Shown here one piece after another: positions 35,002-42,532 of a stretch of 52,252 nucleotides of DNA. Position 1 is the first letter of the stretch. The number at the start of each line of letters is the position of its first letter. The DNA lies in IMG/VR virus record IMGVR_UViG_3300045918_000152, positions 1-52,252 of that record. One strand, 5' to 3'. The translations under genes were made by a program, and so were the position numbers. Origin of the DNA: a virus. The notes below the pieces were generated by a model, which worked only from the letters and a program-made list of their open reading frames with translations, was not told the origin of the DNA and did no database searches.

Positions 35002-35048
35002 GTGTAGTGGAATTTGATAAAATAAAGGTGTATGAGCCCCACTACACC
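35002..35048 (-). terminator. Terminator-like region with overlapping alternative hairpins
   Basis: On the minus strand a GGTGTA...TACACC hairpin (35048-35027) is followed by the T-rich TTTATTTTATC. A 9-bp perfect inverted repeat (35002-35010 with 35039-35047) overlaps one arm, so the two structures exclude each other. It separates the accessory gene block from the tRNA genes. Confidence 0.5.
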
Positions 35049-35070
35049 CGAAGGTATAGCGGAGCGAGCA

Positions 35071-35283
35071 TTATTGACGAGTAAAAGGACGTGACTTTCC
35101 TGCGGCCTTGTAGAGACCTTCCTCAAATTCATCCATCAGTTCCCTGAGAGTTTCATAACTTAGTTCAGTGATGGGAATCCCAGGATTTTGGCGAGGACCA
35201 TCTCCCTTATTTCCAGGAGGTTGCCTCACAAAGACAAGCTCAGGGATATTCCAAGGAATCAATTTTACTTTGTGTTCAGCCAT
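35071..35283 (-). CDS. Hypothetical protein
   Basis: 70 residues from the ATG at 35283, preferred over the longer ORF because it matches the usual small overlap with the previous gene (stop at 35276). Pro/Gly-rich middle (PPGNKGDGPRQNPG) and an acidic helix ELRELMDEFEEGLYKAA. No family recognised. Last gene before the tRNA region. Confidence 0.45.
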   Translation of the reverse strand: MAEHKVKLIPWNIPELVFVRQPPGNKGDGPRQNPGIPITELSYETLRELMDEFEEGLYKAAGKSRPFTRQ

Positions 35284-35506
35284 ATTTGTTCTTGACGTAG
35301 TTGTGCATACCAAGATAATCTTCGTAGCTAACAAGCTCGAATAGAATTCCCTGGTGAGTTTTGGTCATCGGCTCATTACGAATGTCCACCGTATAAAACT
35401 TAACACGATAGTGGACACCATTAGAATCATTAGCCGACTTGTAATGAGCGTACCCACTATAGTCAGGCTTCCTTGGGTAATCCCAATTAGTATGACAGCA
35501 GGTCAT
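35276..35506 (-). CDS. Hypothetical protein
   Basis: 76 residues, rich in Tyr and aromatic residues, with no hydrophobic segment. It overlaps the preceding SLOG gene by one nucleotide and the following gene by 8 nt. The beta-type segment VHYRVKFYTVDIRNEPMTK is the only notable feature. No function suggested. Confidence 0.5.
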   Translation of the reverse strand: MTCCHTNWDYPRKPDYSGYAHYKSANDSNGVHYRVKFYTVDIRNEPMTKTHQGILFELVSYEDYLGMHNYVKNKYG

Positions 35507-35931
35507 CAGCTTAGCATATTCTGAATTGTTGCATGATTAAGTTCCACATTAAAATTACGAGGACGAAATGTAAAGACACGCTTCTCGCGAGCCTTCATCC
35601 ATTCCATCATGTGGAGGGTACCTCGCGATTGCCCATCCCAGACTGCAAGGAGGATGTCAGCGTATTCGCCCATTTCAACGTTTCGCTTAAATCCAGCGGA
35701 GTAGTCAAACTTTCCGCTTTCGTTATACCATCGAGCTGGAAATCTTCTAACTCCAACGCCCAGAATTCTTGCAGCTTCTTCTCCGAGGGAGTCAACACCC
35801 TTGGCTCCTCCGCTAACGATCTCGGAAATGTATGATGATTCAGCATTAAGTACTCCCTGCACTCGCTCGATAGCGTCAACGACGATATCAAGAGAGGTAA
35901 TTGATCTTGAACCTGCAACAATTAGTTTCAT
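35506..35931 (-). CDS. SLOG/DUF2493-like nucleotide-binding protein
   Basis: 141 residues. An N-terminal MKLIVAGSRSI beta strand and a glycine loop SGGAKGVDSLGEEAA (about 40-54) with a second DILLAVWDGQSRGT motif (about 92-105) match the DUF2493/YspA-type SLOG superfamily related to DprA. Members are thought to bind nucleotides or derived ligands. Phage copies are frequent, but their role is unknown. Confidence 0.75.
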   Translation of the reverse strand: MKLIVAGSRSITSLDIVVDAIERVQGVLNAESSYISEIVSGGAKGVDSLGEEAARILGVGVRRFPARWYNESGKFDYSAGFKRNVEMGEYADILLAVWDGQSRGTLHMMEWMKAREKRVFTFRPRNFNVELNHATIQNMLS

Positions 35932-35932
35932 A

Positions 35933-36091
35933 CTAATAAAGCTTCACAGGATAATGGTTTACAGGGTCTATTGTAGTAGCAGAAAGCCTATTAAAGGCAT
36001 TATCAGCATCTACAATATTCTTGTAACTAAGTACAGTTGTACACATACAGTCTCGGAATAGCGTAACTGTAGTCACGAGGATCTTATACAT
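35933..36091 (-). CDS. Small hypothetical protein
   Basis: 52 residues encoded at 36091-35933, with AGGAG about 11 nt upstream of the ATG and its stop one base before the SLOG gene start. It contains TLFRDCMCTTVLSYKN and ends in PVKLY. Spacing and the Shine-Dalgarno support a real gene. No family recognised. Confidence 0.5.
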   Translation of the reverse strand: MYKILVTTVTLFRDCMCTTVLSYKNIVDADNAFNRLSATTIDPVNHYPVKLY

Positions 36092-36156
36092 GCGCGCGTA
36101 ATCTCCTAGCTAGAGAGCTTGTGTAGGGTTTGACTCAAATTAATAAATAACTTCGT

Positions 36157-36486
36157 TCATTGATTTTGATTGTGGAGCACACTCGGTTTCTTCGTAAGCA
36201 GCACCTTCGCGGCAGCTATTTCAGCATCCGCAATGCCACCCCAATTATAGCCCTCGCACTTAACCCCAAGCGTGTGTACTGTGGAGGTCTCTTGCAAGTA
36301 CAATTCCCAATTATCTTCAGCACCCACAAGAAGTCGTCCCAATATTTTTCCATTGGCACTAATATAGAACCTGTAATCAATCTCGAGCAATTCTTTCTGA
36401 GTAGCTAGATCAATAACAGAACGGCTGTCATCCTCATTGTTATGCCGAAGCCTATAGTAACCACTCTCAAAATGAAAGTTTTTCAT
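36157..36486 (-). CDS. Hypothetical protein
   Basis: 109 residues with several beta-type segments (GYYRLRH, YRFYISANGKILGRLLV) and an Ala-rich C-terminal helix. There is no membrane segment. It is the last of a run of small genes before a 65-bp gap leading to the small ORF at 36091. No function can be assigned. Confidence 0.5.
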   Translation of the reverse strand: MKNFHFESGYYRLRHNNEDDSRSVIDLATQKELLEIDYRFYISANGKILGRLLVGAEDNWELYLQETSTVHTLGVKCEGYNWGGIADAEIAAAKVLLTKKPSVLHNQNQ

Positions 36487-36492
36487 GCAAGA

Positions 36493-36831
36493 CTACCATT
36501 TATAGCCAAGAATTTTGAAATCAGCCTTGGTTGCATACTGATCGTGCTCACTCATGATATCCCTGAATGTCAGGAACGGCATTTCCTCAGTCCTTTCAAA
36601 GAGAGCCATCACTTCATACTTGTGTTCAAACACAGGTGCTGTGTCTAGATCAGTGCAGTCGCTAACCTTGGACCAGAAACCCAATCCAAGGAAGCTACCC
36701 ATGAATATCCCAAGATCCTTATGGAACACAAATTTCCTGTGGTATCTGCAAAGCTCCCACTCAGCAAACGAGAGCAGGAACTTCTTTGATTGCCTCTCCA
36801 CAGGATCCCAGTCATCACCTAGGGTATACAT
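36493..36831 (-). CDS. Hypothetical protein
   Basis: 112 residues from the ATG at 36831, which overlaps the previous stop as ATGA; the upstream GTG at 36834 is less likely. Aromatic-rich, with FAEWELCRYHRKFVFHKDLGIF and a second acidic helix near the C-terminus. No motif recognised. Confidence 0.5.
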   Translation of the reverse strand: MYTLGDDWDPVERQSKKFLLSFAEWELCRYHRKFVFHKDLGIFMGSFLGLGFWSKVSDCTDLDTAPVFEHKYEVMALFERTEEMPFLTFRDIMSEHDQYATKADFKILGYKW

Positions 36832-37052
36832 CACAGTTCGTGATGCATGTGCGAGAGGAACAAACAGGCCAGTACTGCAGGAGCTCCCTTGCGAGAACCT
36901 TCAGATGGCATTGTTGCCTTGTCGAAGATATCCCACGCGGCATTGCCAATATCGCTGTATGGAAATGTATCCCACGCAGGAAGTGTATGATCACTGTCGA
37001 GACTCATAGCTACTTCAAGAAACGTATTGTTGATTTCTTTACGAGTTGGCAT
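36831..37052 (-). CDS. Hypothetical protein
   Basis: 73 residues, acidic N-terminal half (LDSDHTLPAWDTFPYSD) and a hydrophobic end (AVLACLFLSH). It overlaps the PDZ-like lipoprotein gene by 14 nt. No function suggested. Confidence 0.45.
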   Translation of the reverse strand: MPTRKEINNTFLEVAMSLDSDHTLPAWDTFPYSDIGNAAWDIFDKATMPSEGSRKGAPAVLACLFLSHMHHEL

Positions 37053-37488
37053 AGCAAATCTTTCTTGCTTTGATGTTAAAGAACATTTCCTTACCCTTAC
37101 GAAGTATCCCTACTCGGATTACATCGCCTATTTTGTGCACACTGTCAGGAGTCATTGACATGAACACATCGTTGATTCTTATGCCAGCAGTATACGCAGG
37201 GTATCCTATAGGCGCCTCGCTGATTATTCCTGTTAGGGGACTGTGTACAAATCCTGCACCAATATACTCCCTGTCCTTTCCGCATAGCACACCTAGTGCT
37301 CCTGGAGGACCCTCAGCGTTACCTACAGTGGTATCACCTTGAGGAGGTACGAGGGTCACGCCAACAACATCATACTTTGGAGTGAGAACAACATTTGCGG
37401 TAGGAGTGCAGCTTACAATTATTGAAAGTAGTATTGCAATGTGCACCGCGGGGCTTATCAAGCCAATGAGTTTAGAGTTGTGAGCCAC
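37039..37488 (-). CDS. Putative PDZ-domain lipoprotein
   Basis: 149 residues. A hydrophobic signal (about 7-26) is followed by a lipobox-like LSIIVSC with C27, suggesting export and lipid attachment. Residues about 75-145 resemble a PDZ domain: ISEAPIGYPAYTAGIRINDVFMSM with the typical AxxAGI/NDVI pattern, then VIRVGILRKGKEMFFNIKAR. A phage-encoded envelope protein with a PDZ fold could bind a periplasmic protease or its substrates. Function in the phage is not known. Confidence 0.65.
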   Translation of the reverse strand: MAHNSKLIGLISPAVHIAILLSIIVSCTPTANVVLTPKYDVVGVTLVPPQGDTTVGNAEGPPGALGVLCGKDREYIGAGFVHSPLTGIISEAPIGYPAYTAGIRINDVFMSMTPDSVHKIGDVIRVGILRKGKEMFFNIKARKICYANS

Positions 37489-37690
37489 CGCTGATACTCT
37501 TGCAAGCTACGGCAGTGTTGTCGATCACAACAGGACTAGGATTATTGAGACAATACCTGTGGTAAAGTCGGAGACCAGCCTCTTCACCTCTGCTATAGGA
37601 CTGACTTGCAGTAACACAAACAAAGGCGATTGTGGCAAGCACACCGGTAGTCCAGCGGAGCCACCTAGGAACAGATACATTAATCATCAT
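37472..37690 (-). CDS. Small membrane-anchored or secreted protein
   Basis: 72 residues. The start WLRWTTGVLATIAFVCVTAS forms one membrane segment or uncleaved signal near residues 9-28, and the rest would face the periplasm with two Cys residues. The start overlaps the previous stop (ATGA). Located next to the PDZ-like lipoprotein, so an envelope role is likely. Confidence 0.5.
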   Translation of the reverse strand: MMINVSVPRWLRWTTGVLATIAFVCVTASQSYSRGEEAGLRLYHRYCLNNPSPVVIDNTAVACKSISGGSQL

Positions 37691-37980
37691 GATTGGATTA
37701 TCTCGATTAGATCAACAATTTCAGGGCTATACATTCTCAATTTGTCGGTTTCCCCTGCGAGGTGATATATTGCCTCACGGGGTTTACCCTCCTGGAAAGC
37801 TACTCTTGCCAGACGTACACAAGTGTACACAGCAAGCTCATGGTTGTGAATTAGCAACTCTACACGCTTAAGAGCAAACTCCTTGAGTTCATTCTGGATG
37901 GCAATAGCCTTACCCTCAAGCTCATTAAGGCGAGAATTTTTGAGGTCCTCAATTTTCCAGTACACATCAGCTATTTTCAT
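37687..37980 (-). CDS. Hypothetical coiled protein
   Basis: 97 residues from the ATG at 37980, which gives an ATGA overlap. The first half is a helical heptad-like stretch (LNELEGKAIAIQNELKEFALKRVELL). No recognised domain. It sits upstream of the membrane-anchored protein. Confidence 0.5.
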   Translation of the reverse strand: MKIADVYWKIEDLKNSRLNELEGKAIAIQNELKEFALKRVELLIHNHELAVYTCVRLARVAFQEGKPREAIYHLAGETDKLRMYSPEIVDLIEIIQS

Positions 37981-38201
37981 GGTCGATACCACCCACAATG
38001 ACCAAGATTATCACAATCGAATCGTGTACCCTGTGGAAATCTCGGAGTTGCAGGACGATTCTCAATCTCATCAATCCTTGTGATTCCCGCACTATCTCCA
38101 AGGAGAGCAGCGGCGCGATCCCATCCTGATTCGACTACACAACGGTATCGATACTTATTCCAGGATGGCATCACAAGGTAGAACACATATAACCTACTCA
38201 T
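37977..38201 (-). CDS. Hypothetical protein
   Basis: 74 residues with an aromatic N-terminal part (LYVFYLVMPSWNKYRYR) and a C-terminal DCDNLGHCGWYRP segment with two close Cys residues. No function suggested. Confidence 0.45.
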   Translation of the reverse strand: MSRLYVFYLVMPSWNKYRYRCVVESGWDRAAALLGDSAGITRIDEIENRPATPRFPQGTRFDCDNLGHCGWYRP

Positions 38202-38421
38202 TAGGGATGCACTCCTTGCCGATGCACTCGCGGCAGAATGCGAACATCACACCAGTGTAATTCCCGTCGTACTCCATGTGGGCTCGACTGAACGAATGCC
38301 CAAACTGAACAAAGAAAGTCCCTGTCGCACCATCCTCAGAATCCACAACATAGTGGTCACATCGATTGCACCAAAATTGGGCTTTCTTTGTGGGTGTGTA
38401 GGGCTCAAGATCAATTTTCAT
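38194..38421 (-). CDS. Hypothetical protein with CxxC pairs (possible zinc ribbon)
   Basis: 75 residues. CNRC at 18-21 and CREC near the C-terminus, separated by a beta segment, could bind one zinc ion. Such small zinc-ribbon proteins are common in phages, often with nucleic-acid or protein-contact roles, but nothing here gives a target. Stop overlaps the next start. Confidence 0.5.
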   Translation of the reverse strand: MKIDLEPYTPTKKAQFWCNRCDHYVVDSEDGATGTFFVQFGHSFSRAHMEYDGNYTGVMFAFCRECIGKECIPNE

Positions 38422-38461
38422 GCTGCGCTCATTTGGTTAAGCGTTGCGGACGCGAACAAGA

Positions 38462-38893
38462 CTAGTCCGTAAGAAGGATACCCATGGGTTCAATCTCAGG
38501 AGGTGTCTCACTACGATCAGGAACTTGATTATAGCCGTATTTCAATAGATCATTACTAATTTTCTGTTGAAGAGTAAGGAGCTGTGCAATGGCAATCATT
38601 GAAGGTTTGCTAGACATCATCACTTGATCGATAATTGTCTGGACCTCATCAAACTTCTTTACCATCGTCTCAATAGGATCAAAGCCAAGTGCTGAAAGCT
38701 TAGCCGCTGATTCCCTTGCGTTAATAAGTGTGGACTTTGTAGAGCGTGCCCATGTAGAGCGTGCCTTCACATACTCCACATCAAACAATCCCTTCTTGTC
38801 TTCCTCAACATGCTTATGTTCAGCAAGAGGAATGTCAGGGATAGTCTTACGAGGGTTCTGGCTGTCTAGCGCAGCGGAGCAAGCATCAGTCAT
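38462..38893 (-). CDS. Possible terminase small subunit
   Basis: 143 residues, mostly helical, with ARESAAKLSALGFDPIETM (about 56-74) and a LLTLQQKISNDLLKYGYNQVP segment (about 108-128). The pattern 'LGFDPI...QK..NDLLKYGY.RVP' recalls small terminase/maturase-like proteins. The gene overlaps the coiled-coil membrane gene by 4 nt. It lies some 4 kb upstream of the large terminase. I treat this as a tentative assignment. Confidence 0.4.
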   Translation of the reverse strand: MTDACSAALDSQNPRKTIPDIPLAEHKHVEEDKKGLFDVEYVKARSTWARSTKSTLINARESAAKLSALGFDPIETMVKKFDEVQTIIDQVMMSSKPSMIAIAQLLTLQQKISNDLLKYGYNQVPDRSETPPEIEPMGILLTD

Positions 38894-39216
38894 TTGAGCC
38901 TCTCAATAATTCCCTTGAGAGTGTTTATCTCAGCGGTAGCCTCAGCTAGCTTAGCACGAACCTCGTACAGCTCAGCCATAAGCTCACCGCGAGTCTCATA
39001 AAGCTCCTCAATCTTATGCATTAGTGAGGATATCTGCTCAGACAATTCCCCACGATACTTACTCTCGGCCTCATCCCCATGGGATTTAAGCTCAGCCTTC
39101 TTTGTCCAATAAGCCCAGAATCCAGCTCCGCTGAATATTCCTATAACAGCAAGAATAAGGGGACCTGCTGCTGTTGCTAACGTACTAACTAAACTGTTTA
39201 TTTCTTCTGGCAGCAT
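38890..39216 (-). CDS. Membrane protein with coiled-coil domain
   Basis: 108 residues. One membrane segment (LATAAGPLILAVIGIFSGAGFWAYW, about 13-37) is followed by a long coiled coil (about 40-105) rich in Glu, Lys and Leu. This topology, N-anchor plus periplasmic coil, is like i-spanins such as Rz, but no partner o-spanin was clearly identified. The upstream GGAGG and the GC-rich repeat element precede the start. Confidence 0.55.
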   Translation of the reverse strand: MLPEEINSLVSTLATAAGPLILAVIGIFSGAGFWAYWTKKAELKSHGDEAESKYRGELSEQISSLMHKIEELYETRGELMAELYEVRAKLAEATAEINTLKGIIERLK

Positions 39217-39308
39217 GGCATCCTCCTTTTATTGTTTGCTGTGACTCTTTAGCGTCCCCTGGTGACCCAGGGCAAGCGACCTGGTGCACCTGGCACGAAA
39301 TCAAGGAG
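39217..39308 (-). promoter_or_regulatory. Intergenic region with GC-rich element, copy B
   Basis: 92 bp between two ORFs. The minus strand carries CCAGGGGACGCTAAAG (39262-39247), GTGCCAGGTGC (39296-39286) and several CCAGG-type repeats able to form small hairpins. The AAAGGAGG of the next gene follows. It lacks the C-rich arm of copies A and C. Confidence 0.55.
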
Positions 39309-39626
39309 TTATAGATCCCCAAAGACTTCCTCAGGTTTCTCTTCCTTGATAATTTTCCGACAGTTATCAGGCAACTCAAACTTGAACTTACTTCTGTGGT
39401 CAGGGTAGTAGATTGTATTCATTGTCTCGACTTCACCACTGAACATATCAACACCAAGGACTGCTGTTGTATCGTTTGCAGTGCCATTGTACAGCGAGCC
39501 TAGGACGTTACCAGGATGATCAATGGGATGGATGCTACAATAAACGCAGGTCTTACCCCTACTATTAGAGTTTCTTCGATAGAACTCTACAGGATACTCA
39601 GAAAGGTATTTTACTCTTTTCTTCAT
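39309..39626 (-). CDS. Hypothetical protein
   Basis: 105 residues. Contains CVYC (about 27-30) and a beta-type middle (AVLGVDMFSGEVETMN), with a basic start and acidic end. The ATG has AAAGGAAG upstream, after the AT-rich intergenic region. No family recognised. Confidence 0.5.
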   Translation of the reverse strand: MKKRVKYLSEYPVEFYRRNSNSRGKTCVYCSIHPIDHPGNVLGSLYNGTANDTTAVLGVDMFSGEVETMNTIYYPDHRSKFKFELPDNCRKIIKEEKPEEVFGDL

Positions 39627-39774
39627 TGATCTTCCTTTATTATAAATATACTTTAATAAATAATTTACAATAAATATGTATTTAACAATATCTCTTATTA
39701 AAGATATTATTAATACTTACGTTAATAGGCTCACACGGGGAGGGGTGCTTTAGCGTCCCCTGGAGGTCCCTGTG
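39627..39774 (-). promoter_or_regulatory. AT-rich intergenic region with GC-rich element, copy C
   Basis: 148 bp. The GC-rich element copy C (39737-39766) lies just after the previous stop, then about 110 bp of highly AT-rich sequence with TTAATAAGAGATATT and TTTATAATAAAGG up to the next start. On the minus strand AGGGG and CCCCT pair around ACGCTAAAGCA. It resembles the 12.3-12.5 kb region, suggesting a shared promoter or processing signal. Confidence 0.5.
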
Positions 39775-40212
39775 CTATGCCATAAGGTCTAGGAAGCGTA
39801 ACTCAGCATCATGGAAGTATTGAGGGTGAGACAGCTTAAGCTCCTTCATGGTTGGAATAAGGAATTCTTCTTCCTGATTTACCAATGATAGCCATTGAAC
39901 AAACTCACGGCGCTTACGTTGGTCCATCTGAAAAATTTGCCCCGGACTCTCCCCATTGTACATATAACCTGTGATGCACCCAATACCTCCTAAACCAGTT
40001 TCAGGGCTATCACCCTTATCCAGCATTCGTGGTACATAAAGAGGCTGCCATTCAAGGAGCAGTCTTGCGAGGAGAGTTGACAACTTTCGGGCACTAACAC
40101 GGCAGTCCTCAAATCGATCAATCTCATTGCAGAGGAATCCATATTCTTGCTCCTGGAATTCCTCGATGAGTTGGTCCAGATAGTCTACAAGTTTAGCTTT
40201 TATGATAATCAT
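39775..40212 (-). CDS. Hypothetical protein, paralogue of the next gene
   Basis: 145 residues from the ATG at 40212, chosen for the ATGA overlap with the upstream stop. The motif RRREFVQWLSLVNQEEEFLIP near the C-terminus matches RRQFVEWLRNVNQEKEFILL in the adjacent upstream gene, and both share CITGY/CIHTI-type and ECRV/WP segments in the middle. The two genes are tandem paralogues. No domain recognised. Confidence 0.6.
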   Translation of the reverse strand: MIIIKAKLVDYLDQLIEEFQEQEYGFLCNEIDRFEDCRVSARKLSTLLARLLLEWQPLYVPRMLDKGDSPETGLGGIGCITGYMYNGESPGQIFQMDQRKRREFVQWLSLVNQEEEFLIPTMKELKLSHPQYFHDAELRFLDLMA

Positions 40213-40679
40213 TCGAGTCCCCAAAGATGAGGGTTAGCTTCCTTGAAATCATGCTCGTCGAGAAGGATGAATTCCTTTTCCTGATTCACATTCCTTAACC
40301 ATTCAACAAATTGCCTCCGGTATGGCTGAGACGAATTAAATGTGTAATCCCTAGGATCTCCATCCCCATCAAGACCATTTACTATTGTGTGAATGCAATG
40401 AAGCCCATCAGATGGATTATACCTGTCATTGGCTAGCACCTCGAGATGCTCAGGCCAGCACTCAAAGAGCAACTTTGTGATAAGCAGGTACAGATTGAAG
40501 TGATAGCAGTCCCTAAACACAAAGCAGAAGTAGCCATGCAAATTCTTGTCGAACTCATCAAGAGCCCACTCCAGCACCAACAACAGCTGTGTCTTGCTTA
40601 TCACCTTTGGGCAGTAGCTCTGCCTAAACTCGATGAGTGGGTAGGGTACGCCGATTGATATACCGTTATTGTTATTCAT
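40209..40679 (-). CDS. Hypothetical protein, paralogue of 39775-40212
   Basis: 156 residues. The pattern FxxWP followed by a Gly/Asp-rich stretch and RRQFVEWLRNVNQEKEF is shared with the neighbouring downstream gene, indicating a tandem duplication. The N-terminal 30 residues are unique. No known family. Confidence 0.6.
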   Translation of the reverse strand: MNNNNGISIGVPYPLIEFRQSYCPKVISKTQLLLVLEWALDEFDKNLHGYFCFVFRDCYHFNLYLLITKLLFECWPEHLEVLANDRYNPSDGLHCIHTIVNGLDGDGDPRDYTFNSSQPYRRQFVEWLRNVNQEKEFILLDEHDFKEANPHLWGLE

Positions 40680-40993
40680 TATGGCTCTAACCTTTGTGTC
40701 CAGGAGTTATCAAGGATGGCATTAATCGCATCAACCTCAGTGGGGTAGTACTCCTGACTTTCCCTTGAGATTGGACTGCCATTTCCTGATGCAGTACCTA
40801 TGTAGTATCCTGCATTACTTCGAAGAACTCTTACTGCGTGAAGCTCTCCAAGGATAGTCCTTGCGAGATATCCGAAGCTATTATCGAATTTTCTTCCTGT
40901 GCCTTTCGTAGCAATCTCGAATGCCCCTATGAGCCGATCTCCAAGTGGGCGCCGCGTGCCCTGTGGCGCAAGTGGGAATGTACTGTTAGTCAT
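40679..40993 (-). CDS. Hypothetical protein
   Basis: 104 residues. Contains RPLGDRLIGAFEIATKGTGR and a C-terminal helix (TEVDAINAILDNSW). It ends one base before the start of the paralogous gene. No function suggested. Confidence 0.45.
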   Translation of the reverse strand: MTNSTFPLAPQGTRRPLGDRLIGAFEIATKGTGRKFDNSFGYLARTILGELHAVRVLRSNAGYYIGTASGNGSPISRESQEYYPTEVDAINAILDNSWTQRLEP

Positions 40994-41000
40994 TGTTAGT

Positions 41001-41077
41001 GTGCCAGGTGCGTGGTTGTTCGTGTGGGGGATGGCCAGGGTAATCTCTCCCTAGGGCCACCCGCCAGGGACGCCTAA
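41001..41077 (+). repeat. Intergenic GC-rich hairpin region (copy D, divergent)
   Basis: The plus strand has GTGCCAGGTGC (41001-41011), then GGCCAGGG/CCCTagGGCC (41033-41058) forming a strong hairpin, then CCAGGGACGCCTAA (41064-41077). The first and last strings resemble copy B on the opposite strand. Noncoding. Confidence 0.45.
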
Positions 41078-41083
41078 TGTGGA

Positions 41084-41299
41084 CTAGTGTGTGCTAAGCT
41101 CCACAATCTTGAGATCATAAACGCTAGGATAGTATTCCAGCTCCTTATCATCAATAAGCACAGTAATACGACCTGTCGAGGGAGGACTTAGGACACGGAA
41201 TGAGACCAATTGGGCGTGCATACCGCGATGGCTGGTAAGCATATCACCTGGCTTTACGGTAAGGCCGGTGGATTCGTTAATGAGTTGATGTGTTGCCAT
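41084..41299 (-). CDS. Hypothetical protein
   Basis: 71 residues, beta-rich (ITVLIDDKELEYYP), no recognised family. The start of the gene overlaps the end of the 41277 gene slightly. Could be a small SH3-like domain, but this is only a guess. Confidence 0.45.
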   Translation of the reverse strand: MATHQLINESTGLTVKPGDMLTSHRGMHAQLVSFRVLSPPSTGRITVLIDDKELEYYPSVYDLKIVELSTH

Positions 41300-41672
41300 C
41301 GATATCGCCTAGGCGTTTGGGGAAGCCATCATACAGGACTACTGTTTGTGGATAGAGTGCCCACCCGTGGGTATCCTTCATTGTTGCAGCTTGAATCCTT
41401 AGAGATTTGTAGAAGATCTCTCCTCCACATTGCTGCTCCACATGAAACAAGAAACCCAACAGTGCAGCGTCACTTCTACTGCTATGCTCAAGTAGATAGT
41501 CTAGCCACCCAGCAGCACCTACGTCTGAATCAATTTCGTAGTCAACAAATGTGATATCACCAATGATGAATACGTACCTGTCATTCTTGCTTTTGTGGAA
41601 GCCCTCAAATGGCCTATCCTTTGAAAGGAACCACCAAGCCTTTCGCAAGACCAGCGCGAAACTTGTCCACAT
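41277..41672 (-). CDS. Hypothetical protein
   Basis: 131 residues if started at the ATG at 41672; longer starts (41705 ATG with GGGAA upstream, 41720) are possible but overlap the upstream gene more. Contains SKNDRYVFIIGDITFVDYEIDSD (beta strands) and an acidic middle. No known family; start is uncertain. Confidence 0.4.
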   Translation of the reverse strand: MWTSFALVLRKAWWFLSKDRPFEGFHKSKNDRYVFIIGDITFVDYEIDSDVGAAGWLDYLLEHSSRSDAALLGFLFHVEQQCGGEIFYKSLRIQAATMKDTHGWALYPQTVVLYDGFPKRLGDIDGNTSTH

Positions 41673-42531
41673 AGTTTTCGCTGTAGAGGCTGAGTACAGT
41701 GTCATAGTTTTCCCATGCAAATTCCCGGAACCAGCCGGAGGTAATACTAGTACAGACCTTTTCGAGGGCCATCAGGAATGACTCTCTTGGAGTTAGCACG
41801 CCAGGGTGAGGGATTTGAGAACGCTCAAGTGCAAGCACATAGGCCTCCTCAAGAACAGCGTTTAGCTTTACGGTAGCGCTGCACTGTTCAAACTTAGCCT
41901 TGCTGCTGAGCACCTCATGGTTATCCACCATAAAGAACTTGTATGCAGGTGAGGGGCTTTGCGCGACAGTAAGGTGAAGGCTATCATGATCGTACAGATA
42001 GTTTATCTCCTCAGAATTAAAGAAGGTACTCTTCCCTTGATTGAGATTAGGCCTGCTGTATGTGTAGGTATCCCTCATGCGCCATTCATACGTTTCCACA
42101 AACAGCTCAAGTACCCTCTGTGGATCTATGATGAGCTTGCGGAGCATACGAATATCCCGCATTGTCTTCATGAAATGAGGATTATTCTTGAGGTACCTAT
42201 GTGACATCTTCAGCATATAGCATAGCTGAATACTTGCATAGGTTACACCGCCAACACCTGCAGTGTGAATCTGAAGAATCCTCTCGGCGCAAGTACCGGG
42301 CCATGCAATCTCAGCCTCAAGAACGTGGCCACTCAAGAACTTGACAATTACTTTCTTACCACCCTCAGTGGGGTAATTTGAACGAATACTCCCGTGAATA
42401 GGTTTCAAAAGATTGGCATACTCAATGGCGTCATCATAGCTTGAGATGATATCGGTATCAATCCCGGCCTTGCGCCATGTGAGTAGCCTGTGATGTTGAA
42501 GTGCACGACTTCCGATCACAAGCACTCGCAT
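41614..42531 (-). CDS. Conserved phage protein of unknown function
   Basis: 305 residues. The start MRVLVIGSRALQHH resembles small Rossmann-like proteins with GSRA loops. The middle has SHRYLKNNPHFMKTMRDIRMLRKL, a pattern I recall from uncharacterised phage proteins. No catalytic motif is visible. It is the largest gene in the accessory block around 41-43 kb and overlaps the next ORF. Confidence 0.55.
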   Translation of the reverse strand: MRVLVIGSRALQHHRLLTWRKAGIDTDIISSYDDAIEYANLLKPIHGSIRSNYPTEGGKKVIVKFLSGHVLEAEIAWPGTCAERILQIHTAGVGGVTYASIQLCYMLKMSHRYLKNNPHFMKTMRDIRMLRKLIIDPQRVLELFVETYEWRMRDTYTYSRPNLNQGKSTFFNSEEINYLYDHDSLHLTVAQSPSPAYKFFMVDNHEVLSSKAKFEQCSATVKLNAVLEEAYVLALERSQIPHPGVLTPRESFLMALEKVCTSITSGWFREFAWENYDTVLSLYSENYVDKFRAGLAKGLVVPFKG

Positions 42532-42532
42532 A

